64,000 nt of DNA. Origin: Sporosarcina sp. Marseille-Q4943 (GTDB lineage: Bacteria > Bacillota > Bacilli > Bacillales_A > Planococcaceae). The stretch spans positions 1,833,001 to 1,897,000 of the forward strand of contig NZ_OX031157.1 in NCBI RefSeq assembly GCF_943736995.1. The letters run 5' to 3'. Numbering within the stretch: position 1 is the first letter of the stretch; the number at the start of each line of letters is the position of its first letter. This document shows positions 52,665 to 62,515 of the stretch, one piece after another. Position numbers and translations under genes: made by a program. Below the pieces are notes generated by a model that worked only from the letters and a program-made list of their open reading frames with translations, was not told where the DNA came from and ran no database searches.

Positions 52665-54554
52665 TTAACCAGTAATTTTCGCGATTTTCCCTTGTTCAAT
52701 GTAAACAAGTAGAATGGAGATGTCTGCCGGGTTCACACCTGAAATCCTTGATGCTTGCGCAATGGATAACGGTCTGACAGCGGACAGATTTGCTTTCGCC
52801 TCTTTGGCGATTCCCGAAATGGCATTGTAATCAATGTTCTCAGGAATTCTTTTATTCTCCATCTTCTTCATGCGTTCCACTTGTTGCATTGATTTTTCGA
52901 TGTAGCCTTCATATTTGATGAAGATTTCCACTTGCTCCGCCACTTCTAGGGATTTCTCTTCCTCAGGTGGCGCGACAGTGATAATTTGTTCGTATTTCAT
53001 CTCAGGTCGTTTTAATAGATCCGCCGCTTTCATCGGTTCGCGCAGCTCTGTACCGCCTGATTCACGGATAATTTCTTGGACTGCTTCACTTGGTTTGATC
53101 GTCACTTTTCGAAGTCTATCGATTTCCTCTTCAATTTGTTGTTTTTTGAGGAGGAATTTCTCGTGGCGCTCTTCACTGATCATTCCAAGTTTGTATCCGA
53201 TTTCCGTCAAACGTAAATCGGCATTGTCATGACGCAGCAAGAGACGGTATTCCGCTCTGGATGTTAGGAGACGATATGGTTCGCTCGTTCCTTTCGTTAC
53301 AAGGTCGTCGATCAGAACGCCGATATAAGCGTCCGATCTTCCAAGGATTACTTCTTCCTTTCCGAGCACTTTGCTCGCTGCATTAATGCCCGCCATAATT
53401 CCTTGAGCAGCCGCTTCTTCATAGCCTGATGTTCCGTTGATTTGCCCGGCAGTGTATAGATTTTTAATTTTTTTCGTTTCAAGTGTCGGCCAAAGTTGTG
53501 TTGCAATAATTGCATCATACTCGATGGCATATCCGGCCCGCATCATTTCCGCTTTCTCCAATCCTGGCACGCTTTCGATTAGTCTGCGTTGAACGTGTTC
53601 AGGCAAGCTAGTTGAAAGTCCTTGGACGTAATACTCTTTTGTATTTCGGCCTTCCGGCTCCAAGAAGATTTGATGGCGCGATTTGTCTGCAAAACGGACG
53701 ATTTTGTCTTCAATTGAAGGGCAATAGCTTGGCCCTTTCCCTTTGATCATACCTGAATACATTGGGGATAGATGAAGATTTTCGTTAATGATTTCATGCG
53801 TTTGCGGCGTTGTGTATGTCAACCAGCAAGGCAATTGGTCCATGATGAATTGTGTTGTTTCGTAACTGAAAGCACGTGGTACGTCATCACCCGGTTGAAT
53901 TTCCGTTTTGCTGTAATCGATCGTGTTACCGTTAATTCGCGGCGGTGTGCCGGTTTTGAAACGTACTGTTTCCAATCCGAGTTCCTGCAGATTTTCGGCA
54001 AGCTTGATCGCCGGCATTTGGTTGTTCGGACCGCTTGAATATTTCAAGTCGCCGATGATGACTTCCCCACGAAGGAAAGTCCCTGTCGTAATGATGACCG
54101 TTTTCGCGCGGTAAATTGCACCGATTTGCGTAACGAGCCCTTTTACTTCGCCATCTTCGACGATTAGTTCTTCAACGACTCCTTGATGAAGCGTCAAGTT
54201 TTCCTGTTCTTCAAGGACGCGTTTCATTTCTTGTTGGTAGAGGACTTTATCCGCTTGCGCACGTAGTGCACGGACAGCTGGCCCTTTCCCTGTATTCAAC
54301 ATCCGCATTTGGATATGTGTTTTATCAATTACTTTCCCCATCGCTCCGCCTAGCGCGTCAATTTCCCGGACGACAATCCCTTTAGCGGGACCTCCAAGTG
54401 ACGGATTGCATGGCATGAAAGCGATCATGTCAAGATTCATTGTTAGCACCAATGTCGATGCACCCATCTTCGCGGAAGCCAATGCCGCTTCAACGCCGGC
54501 ATGACCTGCTCCGATGACTATACAATCGAACGTGCCTGCTTCAAATTGTGGCAT
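52665..54554 (-). CDS. mnmG: tRNA uridine 5-carboxymethylaminomethyl modification enzyme MnmG
   Basis: 629 aa. FAD site [31 protein letters not shown] and the redox Cys motif [17 protein letters not shown] sequence are present; the C-terminal helical domain binds MnmE. It forms the wobble-uridine modification complex with MnmE. Confidence 0.98.
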   Translation of the reverse strand: MPQFEAGTFDCIVIGAGHAGVEAALASAKMGASTLVLTMNLDMIAFMPCNPSLGGPAKGIVVREIDALGGAMGKVIDKTHIQMRMLNTGKGPAVRALRAQADKVLYQQEMKRVLEEQENLTLHQGVVEELIVEDGEVKGLVTQIGAIYRAKTVIITTGTFLRGEVIIGDLKYSSGPNNQMPAIKLAENLQELGLETVRFKTGTPPRINGNTIDYSKTEIQPGDDVPRAFSYETTQFIMDQLPCWLTYTTPQTHEIINENLHLSPMYSGMIKGKGPSYCPSIEDKIVRFADKSRHQIFLEPEGRNTKEYYVQGLSTSLPEHVQRRLIESVPGLEKAEMMRAGYAIEYDAIIATQLWPTLETKKIKNLYTAGQINGTSGYEEAAAQGIMAGINAASKVLGKEEVILGRSDAYIGVLIDDLVTKGTSEPYRLLTSRAEYRLLLRHDNADLRLTEIGYKLGMISEERHEKFLLKKQQIEEEIDRLRKVTIKPSEAVQEIIRESGGTELREPMKAADLLKRPEMKYEQIITVAPPEEEKSLEVAEQVEIFIKYEGYIEKSMQQVERMKKMENKRIPENIDYNAISGIAKEAKANLSAVRPLSIAQASRISGVNPADISILLVYIEQGKIAKITG

Positions 54555-54650
54555 GTTCGTTCATCCTTCCTAATATATAAATTTTCCGTGTCTATAAATA
54601 AAACATACAAAAGAAAATCATATTTTTAACATGCAAAACTGCTTTTCGTT

Positions 54651-54845
54651 CCGGTACTCGCTTTCCGCGGGCATGGCTTGAGCCAATCGAACAGCGTAGG
54701 GTTCGATTTGCCGTATTTCTGCGCTTTTTGCAGAAATTAAGGCATCTTTCTTACCATTCCTGCTCGCAACGCTAACGCTTTTGCTCGCAAAAGCCGTCCT
54801 TCGTTACGGCTTTCGCAGGAGTCTCGCACCTGCACTACAAGCAAC
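54651..54845 (+). repeat. dispersed palindromic repeat, copy G, between mnmE and mnmG
   Basis: A diverged long copy: CTCGCTTTCCGCGGGCATGG at the left, AATCGAACAGCGTAGGGTTCG, TTTCTGC...GCAGAAATTA and GCCGT...ACGGC inside, and a degraded right end (GCAGGAGTCTCGCACCTGC). It accounts for most of the 346-bp gap between two genes normally in one tight operon. Confidence 0.8.
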
Positions 54846-54900
54846 ATGAGCTGCCAAAAGTATGTTCAAAAAAAATCGTTCACTAACTGGTCTATACATA

Positions 54901-56286
54901 TTATTTACCTAAACAAAACTGGGAGAACAACTGGTTGATGAGGCTGTCTTGGACAGTGTCGCCTACGATTTCGCCTAGGAGCTCCCACGTCCGCGTGACA
55001 TCGATTTGAATCATATCGACGGGCACGCCTGCCTCTGCAGCGGACAAGGCATCCTGGATGGTTTTATGAGCCTTGTGGAGCAATGCAATATGTCTCGCAT
55101 TGGATACGTACGTCAGATCGCCCGCCTCGAGCGTTCCTTCGAAGAAAAGCTTGGCGATTGCTTCTTCCAACTCATCAATGCCTTCTTCCTTCAGGATGGA
55201 AGTCGTGACGATCGCACCAGTGCCAGCCAGTTCTCTCACTTGCTGCATATCGATCTTCTGTGGCAGGTCAGTTTTGTTGATGACGACAATGAGATCCATT
55301 CCCTCAGTTGCTTCGAAAAGCCGTATATCCTCTTCCGTTAGTGGCTCGGAACTATTCAGGACAAGCAAAATAAGATCTGCTTCCTTCAGGACTTGACGGG
55401 ATCTTTCAACCCCGATCCGCTCGACGATATCCTCCGTCTCCCGGATGCCGGCCGTGTCTACGAGACGCAACGGCACTCCTCTGACGTTTACGTATTCCTC
55501 TATAATATCACGGGTCGTTCCTGCAATATCGGTGACAATTGCTTTATTCTCCTGAACGAGGCTGTTCAACAAAGAAGATTTACCGACATTCGGCCTTCCG
55601 ACGATGACCGTCGATAATCCTTCACGAAGGATTTTCCCTTGGGATGAAGTGCGAAGAAGTTTCTCAATCTCTTCTTTCACCCACGTCCCTTTTTCGATCA
55701 TGAGTGGAATGGTCACTTCTTCGACGTCGTCATATTCCGGATAATCGATATTCACTTCGACTTGCGCCAATGTTTCAAGAAGCGCTTGCCGCAGTTCGCC
55801 GATCAGCCTGGAAAGCTTTCCTTCCATCTGATTCAAGGCGACATTCATCGCCCGATCCGTTTTTGCACGGATCAGGTCCATGACTGCTTCGGCCTGTGAT
55901 AAATCAATGCGTCCATTCAAAAATGCACGCTTGGAAAACTCGCCCGGTTCTGCAAGGCGAGCCCCTTCTTTCAACACAAGGTTGAGGACGCGGTTTACCG
56001 CCACCACGCCGCCGTGGCAATTCACTTCGACGACGTCTTCTCGGGTGAACGTCTTCGGAGCCTTCATGATGGATACCATGACTTCCTCGACGATTTCATC
56101 CGTGGACGGATCTGTTAAATGCCCATAATGGATTGTATGTGATTGTTCATCCGCAAGTTTTTTCCCTGACGGAGAACGGAATATTTTATCTGCAATGCCG
56201 ATAGCCTCATCTCCACTAAGCCGGACGATGGCGATAGCCCCTTCCCCCATTGGAGTCGATATGGCAGCTATTGTATCAAAATGCAC
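54901..56286 (-). CDS. mnmE: tRNA modification GTPase MnmE
   Basis: 461 aa from GTG at 56286 (AAGGTGAAGAGT upstream; B. subtilis length is about 459). Formyl-THF-binding N-domain, G domain with [22 protein letters not shown] and NKTDL, and the C-terminal active-site motif CLGK. Partners with MnmG. Two DnaA boxes lie just upstream (56318, 56403). Confidence 0.97.
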   Translation of the reverse strand: MHFDTIAAISTPMGEGAIAIVRLSGDEAIGIADKIFRSPSGKKLADEQSHTIHYGHLTDPSTDEIVEEVMVSIMKAPKTFTREDVVEVNCHGGVVAVNRVLNLVLKEGARLAEPGEFSKRAFLNGRIDLSQAEAVMDLIRAKTDRAMNVALNQMEGKLSRLIGELRQALLETLAQVEVNIDYPEYDDVEEVTIPLMIEKGTWVKEEIEKLLRTSSQGKILREGLSTVIVGRPNVGKSSLLNSLVQENKAIVTDIAGTTRDIIEEYVNVRGVPLRLVDTAGIRETEDIVERIGVERSRQVLKEADLILLVLNSSEPLTEEDIRLFEATEGMDLIVVINKTDLPQKIDMQQVRELAGTGAIVTTSILKEEGIDELEEAIAKLFFEGTLEAGDLTYVSNARHIALLHKAHKTIQDALSAAEAGVPVDMIQIDVTRTWELLGEIVGDTVQDSLINQLFSQFCLGK

Positions 56287-56317
56287 ACTCTTCACCTTCC
56301 TAACTCGGTTACCCACA

Positions 56318-56411
56318 TGTGGATAACCTGTTTTGACTTGACTATCTGACAACATATAATAACACAAATCCAGCCATTCTCATAGTTGTGGGATCAAAAA
56401 AATGTGGATAA
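56318..56411. promoter_or_regulatory. pair of DnaA boxes upstream of mnmE
   Basis: TGTGGATAA at 56318-56326 and 56403-56411, both perfect boxes in the same orientation. The stretch from there to the jag terminator (56412-56598) has no gene or other clear element. Confidence 0.6.
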
Positions 56412-56598
56412 CTTATAACAAAGGCAAAGCTGTCAAATTTTTGCGGGAGTTTGGGAGTGTTTGACGTGAGTTAGAGCTAATTATGCTCGATTTTGCAGGG
56501 GTGATGCGCAAGTTTAGGATGCATATGCTCACCTTGGACCTCTTATTTCACTGGTGCATCCACTTTTCTCCGAGGGGAATCATTTGCAGGCAAACAAA

Positions 56599-56622
56599 AA
56601 CCCCGTGAAGTTTCACGGGGTT
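56599..56622 (-). terminator. terminator after jag
   Basis: AACCCCGTGA / TCACGGGGTT, followed on the minus strand by TTTGTTTG; 6 bp beyond the jag stop. Confidence 0.9.
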
Positions 56623-56627
56623 CCCTA

Positions 56628-57407
56628 TTAACTGATCGGCTCGATGACAAGGTATCGGTTCGGATCGGTTCCTTCCGAATACGTTTCGATGTCCAATCGA
56701 TTTGATAATGCGTTATGAATGACTTTCCTTTCATAGGAAGGCATCGGTTCCAGTTGAACTTTTCTTCCATTCCGGACGGCTTGATCGGCCATCCTTTCCG
56801 CAAATTGCTCCAATGATTGTTCGCGGCGTTCACGATAGTCGCCTACGTCAAGGCGCACAACTTTGAATTGCTCGGATGTTTTATTGGCGACGAGCTGGGC
56901 AAGCTGCTGCAAAGCATTCAATGTTTGACCTCGTTTGCCGATTAGGTATGCCGCTTTCTCGCTCTCCAATTGGAAAGATAAATATTTCCCATCCATTTCG
57001 TGTTTAACGACTAGATCGTCAATTCCCATCGCTTTGGCAATTTCCGTCACATAAGCTTTCGTTTCATTGATTGCCTGCTCGTCCGACATAGCTGGATCCT
57101 TGGCTTCCGCCTCGATTGTTTGCATTGCCAGTTCAACAGCCTGAGCTACTGTTTCATCTCCAATTGGCGGTTCTTCCGTTTCTGCCTGAATGTTTTCCTT
57201 CTTCTCTTCAAGTTCTTTCGCTTCTTGCTTGATTGGTTCTTTTAGTGTGACGGTCACTTCTGCTTCTCTTGCACCAAATCCGAGAAACCCTTTCTTTCCG
57301 GCATCCACTATTTCAATATCGACTTCTTCACGCGTAACATTGAGCTCTTGTAGGGCCGCCGCAATCGCAACCTCTACTGTTGCCCCCTTTCGCGTTATCT
57401 TTTTCAT
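56628..57407 (-). CDS. jag: RNA-binding protein Jag/KhpB
   Basis: 259 aa. Jag-N domain (RKGATVEVAIAAALQELNVT), an acidic linker, a KH-II domain with YLIGKRGQTLNALQQLA and an R3H domain (MPSYERKVIHNAL). Binds RNA with KhpA; linked to cell elongation. The first codons overlap the yidC stop by 4 nt. Confidence 0.95.
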   Translation of the reverse strand: MKKITRKGATVEVAIAAALQELNVTREEVDIEIVDAGKKGFLGFGAREAEVTVTLKEPIKQEAKELEEKKENIQAETEEPPIGDETVAQAVELAMQTIEAEAKDPAMSDEQAINETKAYVTEIAKAMGIDDLVVKHEMDGKYLSFQLESEKAAYLIGKRGQTLNALQQLAQLVANKTSEQFKVVRLDVGDYRERREQSLEQFAERMADQAVRNGRKVQLEPMPSYERKVIHNALSNRLDIETYSEGTDPNRYLVIEPIS

Positions 57408-58174
57408 TTCCTTTTCCCTCCTACTTTTACAGGTTCCACTTCTTTTTTCTTAAATGGTTTGTAAATGAAGATATTCTGGATAATTGAAATGATATTACCG
57501 ATAACCCAATAAAGTGCAAGTGCTGCTGGTAGGAATGTACCGAAAATAATGATCATGAAAGGCATGATATACATCATTGCTTTCATTTGAGGATTGTCCA
57601 TTGCAGGACCTGTCCGTAAAACGACAAACTGCATGAGTCCTGCAACAACTGCCAGCGTAATGCTCGGCGCCGCAAGTTCGAACCAAAGAAATTTCCCGAT
57701 TTCAATTTCCGGTGTAGCATTCATCCGGCTGATAGCATGATAAAGCCCGATGATGATCGGCATTTGAATCAAAACTGGCAGACATCCTGCAGCAGGATTG
57801 ATTTTCTGCTCCGTCATCACCCTTTGCATTTCTTCGCGGTATTTTTGCTGCGTCACAGCATCCTTCGATTTGTATTTCTCTTTCAAGCCGGCAAGGATCG
57901 GCTGCATTTGCTGCATTCGCTTCGAATTTTGGGCTTGCTTGATCATTAATGGAAGCAAGACAAGTCGGATGATGATCGTTACTGCAATAATTCCTAGTCC
58001 ATATGTACCGAGTAGGTCTTTGAATGTGACAATCAAGGACACTATCGGCCAGACAATGTATTTATTCCAAAAACCTTCGCTCGATTCATATATCGGTTGG
58101 TTGAATTCCGAACATCCGGCAAGGAATACTGACAACACGGTCAGCATAAGTAATAACGCGGCTCTTTTTTTCAA
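57404..58174 (-). CDS. yidC: membrane protein insertase YidC (SpoIIIJ type)
   Basis: 256 aa. Lipoprotein signal peptide ending LAGC, five membrane helices, and the conserved hydrophilic-groove Arg region (IIRLVLLPLMIKQ). Inserts membrane proteins; in spore formers also supports SpoIIIA assembly in the forespore. Lies between rnpA and jag. Confidence 0.96.
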   Translation of the reverse strand: MKKRAALLLMLTVLSVFLAGCSEFNQPIYESSEGFWNKYIVWPIVSLIVTFKDLLGTYGLGIIAVTIIIRLVLLPLMIKQAQNSKRMQQMQPILAGLKEKYKSKDAVTQQKYREEMQRVMTEQKINPAAGCLPVLIQMPIIIGLYHAISRMNATPEIEIGKFLWFELAAPSITLAVVAGLMQFVVLRTGPAMDNPQMKAMMYIMPFMIIIFGTFLPAALALYWVIGNIISIIQNIFIYKPFKKKEVEPVKVGGKRK

Positions 58175-58266
58175 ATCGTATCCCCCAAATCTGTTTCTAT
58201 GAAATATCGGTGATTTCAGTTTATCATGAACATTTATTACGTTCTACTTCTTACTCAATAACGCCT

Positions 58267-58617
58267 CTACGCTTGTTTCGATTTGAAGGCTTTGGCGATC
58301 CTTAAAACATGCTGCAAGCTTTTTTTCGTTTCGTGGAAATCAAGTGTGGTCGCCTGATGTCTGGCGATAATAACATAGTCCTGATCATTTTTCAGCTCTT
58401 CTTTCATTTCCAGGAAGGCTTGGCGGATATAGCGTTTTATACGATTACGCGTCACCGCATTCCCTAATTTCTTGCCGACGGATAGTCCGATCCTGAATTC
58501 TTGTTGCCCTTCCTTCCTATAGGAATAGACGACAAATTGGCGATTCGCGACTGACTTCCCTTTTTTAAATACTTTTTGAAAGTCCTCGTTCTTTTTGACC
58601 CGCTGACGTTTCTTCAA
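58267..58617 (-). CDS. rnpA: ribonuclease P protein component
   Basis: 116 aa. The RNR motif [17 protein letters not shown] is intact. A TTG start at 58617 is preferred: GGAGGTGAAGGG lies directly before it, while the ATG five codons earlier overlaps that Shine-Dalgarno. Binds RNase P RNA for tRNA 5' processing. Confidence 0.96.
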   Translation of the reverse strand: MKKRQRVKKNEDFQKVFKKGKSVANRQFVVYSYRKEGQQEFRIGLSVGKKLGNAVTRNRIKRYIRQAFLEMKEELKNDQDYVIIARHQATTLDFHETKKSLQHVLRIAKAFKSKQA

Positions 58618-58658
58618 ACCCTTCACCTCCATGGATCCCGTTGATTTTCGACCTAAGC

Positions 58659-58702
58659 AGACGCTTTACTCGGACAAGCCGCCTTCTTCTCCAATCAACA
58701 AA
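58659..58702 (+). repeat. decayed repeat, copy H
   Basis: GCAGACGCTTTACTCGG ... GCCGCCTTCTTCTCCAATCAAC: only the two ends of the family remain, with the interior lost. Between rnpA and rpmH. Confidence 0.5.
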
Positions 58703-58788
58703 TGAGCACTCATTGGTTTATTATCCAAACGATTAACAGGATGCTCATATAACAAAGAATATATTTCAATATATAGTAGTAAAAAAAA

Positions 58789-58810
58789 AGACCACTGAGT
58801 TAGTGGTCTT
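58789..58810 (-). terminator. terminator overlapping the rpmH stop codon
   Basis: AAGACCACT / AGTGGTCTT stem with a 4-nt loop and TTTTTTTTT on the minus strand; the stem starts inside the rpmH stop codon. Confidence 0.9.
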
Positions 58811-58943
58811 ATGCTGAAAGCACTTTTCTTCCTTTGCGACGACGAGCAGCGAGAATTTTACGACCGCTTTTTGAGCTCATTCTTGCACGGAAGCCGTGAA
58901 CTTTACTACGTTTACGTTTATTTGGTTGGAATGTACGTTTCAT
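58809..58943 (-). CDS. rpmH: 50S ribosomal protein L34
   Basis: 44 aa, standard length: [19 protein letters not shown], then [28 protein letters not shown] precedes the ATG. The usual first gene left of dnaA, divergent from it. Confidence 0.97.
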   Translation of the reverse strand: MKRTFQPNKRKRSKVHGFRARMSSKSGRKILAARRRKGRKVLSA

Positions 58944-59094
58944 TTAAAGACACCTCCTGCATTGTCCCTCTACAATCTGACAGTCTTGAACAGTATAAAG
59001 GGCACAGCCGAAGATGTCAACCGTTTTTTCTACATGCAGTTTCACGCCATCCATCCCAACTTACAAAATTCAACCGCGACATTCGACAAATCAC

Positions 59095-59391
59095 TTATCC
59101 ACAACTACAAAAATCGACAACTGAATAATATGTTCATAGAAATTTTTCCCCATTTTTTTATGCACAGGTCTTATCTACAACTTCTACACATACAAAAGGC
59201 TGTGGATAAAGTATTTCTCCACAATTGCCGTTACTGTTAATAACTCATAGAATACCTTGTCATTCTTATAGTTTCTTGATACAATATAGAGGATTTTGCT
59301 GTTGACAAATTTATAAGCCCATTTTATTATCCACAATTGTTGATAGGTTGTGGATAATTTTTTCAACACTTTTGGATATTTCTTATCCACA
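59095..59391. other. oriC upstream part: DnaA-box cluster between rpmH and dnaA
   Basis: Five perfect boxes: TTATCCACA at 59095-59103, 59327-59335 and 59383-59391; TGTGGATAA at 59201-59209 and 59349-59357. Single-mismatch boxes at 59171 and 59215. Corresponds to incA/incB of B. subtilis. Confidence 0.93.
59302..59330 (+). promoter_or_regulatory. dnaA: dnaA promoter
   Basis: TTGACA (59302-59307), exact 17-bp spacer, TATTAT (59325-59330). DnaA boxes at 59327 and 59349 overlap the -10 and start region, which fits autorepression by DnaA. Confidence 0.7.
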
Positions 59392-59458
59392 GGAACGAAT
59401 TCTGTGTATAATACATATTCCTGTGTTTTTTTATTTTCTATGTAAAGGAGGCCCACGA

Positions 59459-60808
59459 GTGGATCAGCTTGAAAAATTATGGAACGATGTTTTGTCGAAA
59501 ATTGAAGACAAAATTTCAAGGCCGAGTTTTGAAACCTGGCTCAAATCGACAAAATTGATGTCCTACGGCGACGAGAACGTTACAATTGCTGTTCCAAATT
59601 CGTTTGCGAAGGATTGGCTTGAGAATCATTATGTGCATCTGATCACAGGCATCCTTTCGGAATTGACTGGAGAAGATCGACTCATTCATTTCGTCGTCCC
59701 AAAAGAAATGGAAGAAAAAGATTTCCAAGTCCCGAAACCGGCAGTAAAACAGGCAGACAAGTCAGCCATCCAATCAGCATCTGTCATGTTGAACCCAAAA
59801 TATACATTCGATACATTCGTCATCGGCTCGGGCAACAGGTTTGCTCATGCCGCATCGCTTGCTGTAGCCGAAGCGCCGGCTAAATCATATAACCCTTTAT
59901 TCATCTATGGAGGCGTAGGGCTTGGGAAGACCCATCTTATGCACGCAATCGGGCATTATATTATGGAACAGGATCCATCCTCCAAAGTCGTTTATTTATC
60001 ATCGGAGAAGTTCACGAATGAATTCATCAATTCAATCATGAATAACAAAGCTGGTGATTTCAGAAATCAGTATAGGAACGTAGATGTCCTGCTAATTGAC
60101 GATATTCAATTCATCGCCGGAAAAGAACAGACGCAAGAGGAATTTTTCCATACTTTTAATACATTGCATGAGGAATCGAAGCAGATTATCATCTCGAGCG
60201 ACCGTCCTCCGAAGGAAATCCCGACGTTGGAAGACCGCCTCAGATCCCGTTTCGAATGGGGTTTGATAACGGATATTGCGCCTCCTGACCTGGAGACACG
60301 GATTGCGATCTTGCGCAAGAAGGCGAAAGCGGATGGACTGCTTGATATTTCGGATGATGTGATGCTTTACATCGCCAACCAGATCGACACGAATATCCGT
60401 GAATTGGAAGGGGCTTTGATCCGTGTCGTAGCCTATTCCTCACTCGTCAATATGGACATTACGACTGATCTGGCAGCGGAAGCTTTAAAAGATATCATTC
60501 CTAATTCCCGCCCACGGACTGTCAGCATATTGGATATCCAAAAAACAGTCGGGGAACATTACAATATACGGCTAGAAGACTTCACAGCCAAAAAAAGGAC
60601 GAGAGCGATTGCATTCCCTCGTCAAATTGCTATGTATCTTTCACGTGAACTTACGGATTCCTCTTTGCCTAAAATAGGATCCGAATTTGGCGGCCGGGAT
60701 CATTCGACCGTCATCCATGCGCATGAAAAAATCTCCAAGCAACTGAAGGATGATCAAAATTTGCAGCAGGATATTCAAGAAATTAAAAGCATCCTTGGCC
60801 GTGGATGA
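59459..60808 (+). CDS. dnaA: chromosomal replication initiator DnaA
   Basis: 449 aa from GTG at 59459 (AAAGGAGGCCCACGA upstream; product [20 protein letters not shown]). Domain I (1-80), linker, AAA+ domain with Walker [14 protein letters not shown] and Walker [10 protein letters not shown], and the C-terminal DNA-binding domain with the signature [16 protein letters not shown] frame extending 37 codons upstream runs through promoter and boxes and is not used. Confidence 0.98.
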   Translation: MDQLEKLWNDVLSKIEDKISRPSFETWLKSTKLMSYGDENVTIAVPNSFAKDWLENHYVHLITGILSELTGEDRLIHFVVPKEMEEKDFQVPKPAVKQADKSAIQSASVMLNPKYTFDTFVIGSGNRFAHAASLAVAEAPAKSYNPLFIYGGVGLGKTHLMHAIGHYIMEQDPSSKVVYLSSEKFTNEFINSIMNNKAGDFRNQYRNVDVLLIDDIQFIAGKEQTQEEFFHTFNTLHEESKQIIISSDRPPKEIPTLEDRLRSRFEWGLITDIAPPDLETRIAILRKKAKADGLLDISDDVMLYIANQIDTNIRELEGALIRVVAYSSLVNMDITTDLAAEALKDIIPNSRPRTVSILDIQKTVGEHYNIRLEDFTAKKRTRAIAFPRQIAMYLSRELTDSSLPKIGSEFGGRDHSTVIHAHEKISKQLKDDQNLQQDIQEIKSILGRG

Positions 60809-60901
60809 CAATCCACATGTGAATAACTCTTGGAAAACGAAACAAGATGTACACACATTATGCACATGTGAATTGTTTTCTAACATATAGGATTTCAGGG
60901 C

Positions 60902-60960
60902 TTATCCACATTTCCACAGCCCCTATTACTATTACTATCTTTATTACTTAACTAATAATT
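60902..60960 (+). other. oriC unwinding module between dnaA and dnaN
   Basis: TTATCCACA (60902-60910), TTTCCACAG (60911-60919), a short CCCC cluster, then triplet-repeated TATTACTATTACTATC and further TTATTACT, then an AT-rich stretch. This reproduces the B. subtilis order box 6, box 7, GC cluster, DnaA-trio and AT-rich unwinding site. A one-mismatch box TGTGAATAA lies at 60820-60828. Confidence 0.9.
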
Positions 60961-60979
60961 ATATAAGCGAGGGTACAAA

Positions 60980-62113
60980 ATGAAATTTGAAATAATGAGA
61001 GATTGGTTGCTCGAAGGATTGAATGATGTCATGAAAGCAATCAGTCAAAAAGTGGCCAATCCCATTTTGACCGGCGTAAAAATTGACGTGAATGAAAAAG
61101 GATTGACGATGACCGGAAGTGATTCGGATATTACAATTTGCACTTTCATCCCGGTTGAACAAGATGGTGAACAAATCATTCGAGTCATTGAGTCAGGTTC
61201 CATCATTCTTCAAGCAAGAGTGTTCAGTGAAATCGTTCGAAAATTACCGGAGAATGAAGTCATTATCGAAGTTGCCAACATGCAAACCCATATCCAATCC
61301 GGAAAATCCGAATTCCATCTGATTGGTTCCAATTCAGATGAATACCCTGTACTCCCGGATGTAAAAGATGAATATCGCTTCTCCTTGCCATCCGATTTGA
61401 TGAAATCAATCATCAAGGAAACTGTTTTTGCTGTTTCGCAGCAGGAAACACGTCCGATATTGACGGGTGTACATTGGGAGACGGATGAAGAAAAGCTTGT
61501 CTGCGTAGCAACGGATAGCCACCGCCTTGCAAGAAGAGAGATCGTCCCTGAAATGATGCCAGAAAGCCCATTCAGCGTCGTTATACCTGGAAAAAGCCTT
61601 CAAGAGCTGAATAAAATCCTTCCGGATAACTCAGACGTTGTCGAAATCGTCATTGCGGATCAACAAGTTCTCTTCAAAACGAGGAATGTACTGTTTTATT
61701 CACGCCTTCTGGAGGGGAATTATCCGGATACTTCGAGATTGATCCCATCAGAATACAAAACGACCGTGCAAGTGAATGGCCGTAAACTATTGCAGGCAAT
61801 CGACCGTGCTTCGCTGCTCGCTCGTGAAGACCGGAATAATATCGTCCGTTTTTCTGCAGACGGCGGCAACGCCATTGAAGTATCATCCAATTCTCCGGAA
61901 ATCGGAAAGGTTGAGGAATTGATTGAGGCGATCAATGTAAATGGCGAGGATTTGAAAATTTCCTTCAGCGCTAAATACATGATGGATGCATTAAAAGCGA
62001 TCGAAGGACAGGATATTGCCATCCATTTCACAGGTGCTATGAGACCATTCATCCTGAAATCAATGGAAAGCGACGCAATTTTACAATTGATTTTACCTGT
62101 CCGGACATTTTAA
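60980..62113 (+). CDS. dnaN: DNA polymerase III beta sliding clamp
   Basis: 377 aa, three clamp domains. ISQKVANPILTGVKIDV at the N-terminus and LILPVRTF at the C-terminus are characteristic. Ring-shaped dimer that tethers the polymerase; also binds YabA and other partners. Confidence 0.98.
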   Translation: MKFEIMRDWLLEGLNDVMKAISQKVANPILTGVKIDVNEKGLTMTGSDSDITICTFIPVEQDGEQIIRVIESGSIILQARVFSEIVRKLPENEVIIEVANMQTHIQSGKSEFHLIGSNSDEYPVLPDVKDEYRFSLPSDLMKSIIKETVFAVSQQETRPILTGVHWETDEEKLVCVATDSHRLARREIVPEMMPESPFSVVIPGKSLQELNKILPDNSDVVEIVIADQQVLFKTRNVLFYSRLLEGNYPDTSRLIPSEYKTTVQVNGRKLLQAIDRASLLAREDRNNIVRFSADGGNAIEVSSNSPEIGKVEELIEAINVNGEDLKISFSAKYMMDALKAIEGQDIAIHFTGAMRPFILKSMESDAILQLILPVRTF

Positions 62114-62138
62114 GAATCAAAAGACTGTCGACTAACAG

Positions 62139-62173
62139 CAGGCAAAGGAATGCAAACCGTTTTCCTTCGCCTG
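62139..62173 (+). terminator. terminator after dnaN
   Basis: CAGGC-AAGGAA / TTCCTT-GCCTG followed by TTTCTTTTTATTTTTT on the plus strand. Confidence 0.85.
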
Positions 62174-62275
62174 TTTCTTTTTATTTTTTGCACTCCCTTT
62201 TCACTTACATTTTTACTTACAGCTGAAAGTTCGGTAAAATAGAAGAACAGACTACTTTAAGAAGGATTGAAGCGG

Positions 62276-62515
62276 ATGGAACTCATGAAAATCGATACTG
62301 AATTCATCACATTAGGCCAATTGCTCAAAATGTCGAATTGCATAAGCTCCGGCGGCATGGCCAAATGGTATTTGGAAGAACATACCGTTTACGTAAACGG
62401 AGAAGTCGATCGCAGACGGGGCAAAAAGCTGTATGACGGGGATATCGTCACTATTCCTGGCGCAGGCAAATTTAAAATATCAGCATCCTCAGACGGTCAA
62501 TCGGATGTTCATTGA
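62276..62515 (+). CDS. yaaA: S4-domain protein YaaA (RlbA)
   Basis: 79 aa. One S4 RNA-binding domain: [21 protein letters not shown] and [20 protein letters not shown]. The ATG at 62276 follows GAAGGA at suitable distance; a TTG three codons earlier is too close. It overlaps recF by 11 nt. Role in ribosome large-subunit assembly has been proposed. Confidence 0.92.
   Translation: MELMKIDTEFITLGQLLKMSNCISSGGMAKWYLEEHTVYVNGEVDRRRGKKLYDGDIVTIPGAGKFKISASSDGQSDVH

Larger units (their letters stand above)
59082..59553. promoter_or_regulatory. Spo0A-type boxes at dnaA
   Basis: TTTGTCGAA is present in reverse at 59082-59090 and forward at 59491-59499; TTGTCGAT variants occur in reverse at 59113-59120 and 59545-59553. 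These match the 0A-box core TGTCGAA (the variants with one change) and lie in and around the dnaA promoter region. Confidence 0.55.

Noticed and set aside
59348..59458. 37-codon N-terminal extension of dnaA
   Set aside because: It would be translated through DnaA boxes and the transcription start; a strong ribosome binding site is at the GTG at 59459 and the product then matches the family start.
60638..60653. TTTCACGTGAA within dnaA as a third parS site
   Set aside because: Only the inner core matches; four outer positions of the 16-bp consensus differ.
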